DNA from: Paenibacillus illinoisensis NBRC 15959
GTDB taxonomy: Bacteria; Bacillota; Bacilli; Paenibacillales; Paenibacillaceae
Length of the DNA: 64,000 nt
Direction of reading: 5' to 3'
Assembly: GCF_004000925.1 (NCBI RefSeq)
Contig: NZ_BIME01000001.1
Span: forward strand, 1-64,000
In this document: in pieces, positions 63,900-64,000 of the stretch
Numbering within the stretch: position 1 is the first letter of the stretch
Layout: every line of letters starts with the position of its first letter
Notes under the pieces: model-generated
Told to the model about the DNA's origin: nothing
The model's database searches: none
The model's input: only the letters and a program-made list of their open reading frames with translations
Program-made: the position numbers and the translations under genes

Positions 63900-64000
63900 T
63901 TTCTGTACTCATCTTTTGATTTCACAATGCAGGAACTGCGATGTATTGCTATGCTATACGAGAGTTTTACTCATAATAAAATCGGTTTGCTCTTCATCCC

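Overview
The window looks like a chromosomal segment of a spore-forming Gram-positive bacterium, most likely Paenibacillus or a close relative. The evidence is two complete GerA-type spore germinant receptor operons, a Tlp-type small acid-soluble spore protein, collagen-like and Gly/Pro-rich probable spore-surface proteins, strong AGGAGG-type ribosome binding sites, frequent TTG/GTG starts, and a pectin-type glycan locus with CUT1 transporter and YesM/YesN two-component genes. The genus is an inference from gene content; no alignment was run. I see no tRNA, rRNA, CRISPR array, prophage or intact insertion sequence.

Layout. 1-12.8 kb: partial collagen-like gene, YCF48-type lipoprotein, L-lactate dehydrogenase, tyrosine recombinase, a hypothetical protein, an APC permease, an amidohydrolase, a CGNR regulator divergent from a DinB protein, and an FMN riboswitch in front of an EamA transporter. 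13-20.4 kb: amidase, a frameshifted remnant, germinant receptor operon 1 (order A-B-C, with a sigma-G-like promoter), a chemoreceptor remnant and a serine hydrolase. 20.6-25 kb: rifampin phosphotransferase (rph) divergent from an erythromycin-esterase-family gene, with overlapping promoters and a short terminated transcript between them. 25.1-38.3 kb: a single-strand glycan utilisation locus (histidine kinase, response regulator, binding protein, two permeases, GH130, GH106-like, GH28-like with a discoidin domain). 38.6-49.5 kb: short regulator/enzyme pairs (MDR reductase; GNAT-MerR; AraC/GH105; EamA/LysR; ArsR-SRPBCC-DUF1801), two small spore-type genes, YitT, and a Gly/Pro-rich protein. 49.6-53.6 kb: germinant receptor operon 2 (order A-C-D-B, with a small D-type subunit gene). 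53.8-63.8 kb: aldo/keto reductase, an AT-rich decayed stretch, then a guanidine-degradation operon (guanidine-I riboswitch, two DUF1989 proteins, biotin-dependent carboxylase, allophanate hydrolase) divergent from an APC permease.

How the genes work together. The pectin genes form a sense-import-degrade unit; the GH105 gene, which acts on unsaturated rhamnogalacturonan fragments, lies about 4.5 kb away under its own AraC regulator. The last operon should turn guanidine into carboxyguanidine, allophanate, then ammonia and CO2, switched on by guanidine through its riboswitch. Several regulators carry recognisable candidate operators: nested inverted repeats at CGNR/DinB, a 19-bp MerR spacer palindrome before the GNAT gene, and an ArsR palindrome filling a promoter spacer. 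A hairpin family (5' arm AAGTCGCTA, 3' arm TAGCGGCTT, then a T-run, minus strand) recurs six times, with a seventh diverged copy, mostly as 3'-end terminators. Several intergenic stretches hold 3' tails or frameshifted pieces of lost genes. Starts were placed by Shine-Dalgarno position. All statements come from reading the sequence and knowledge of families.
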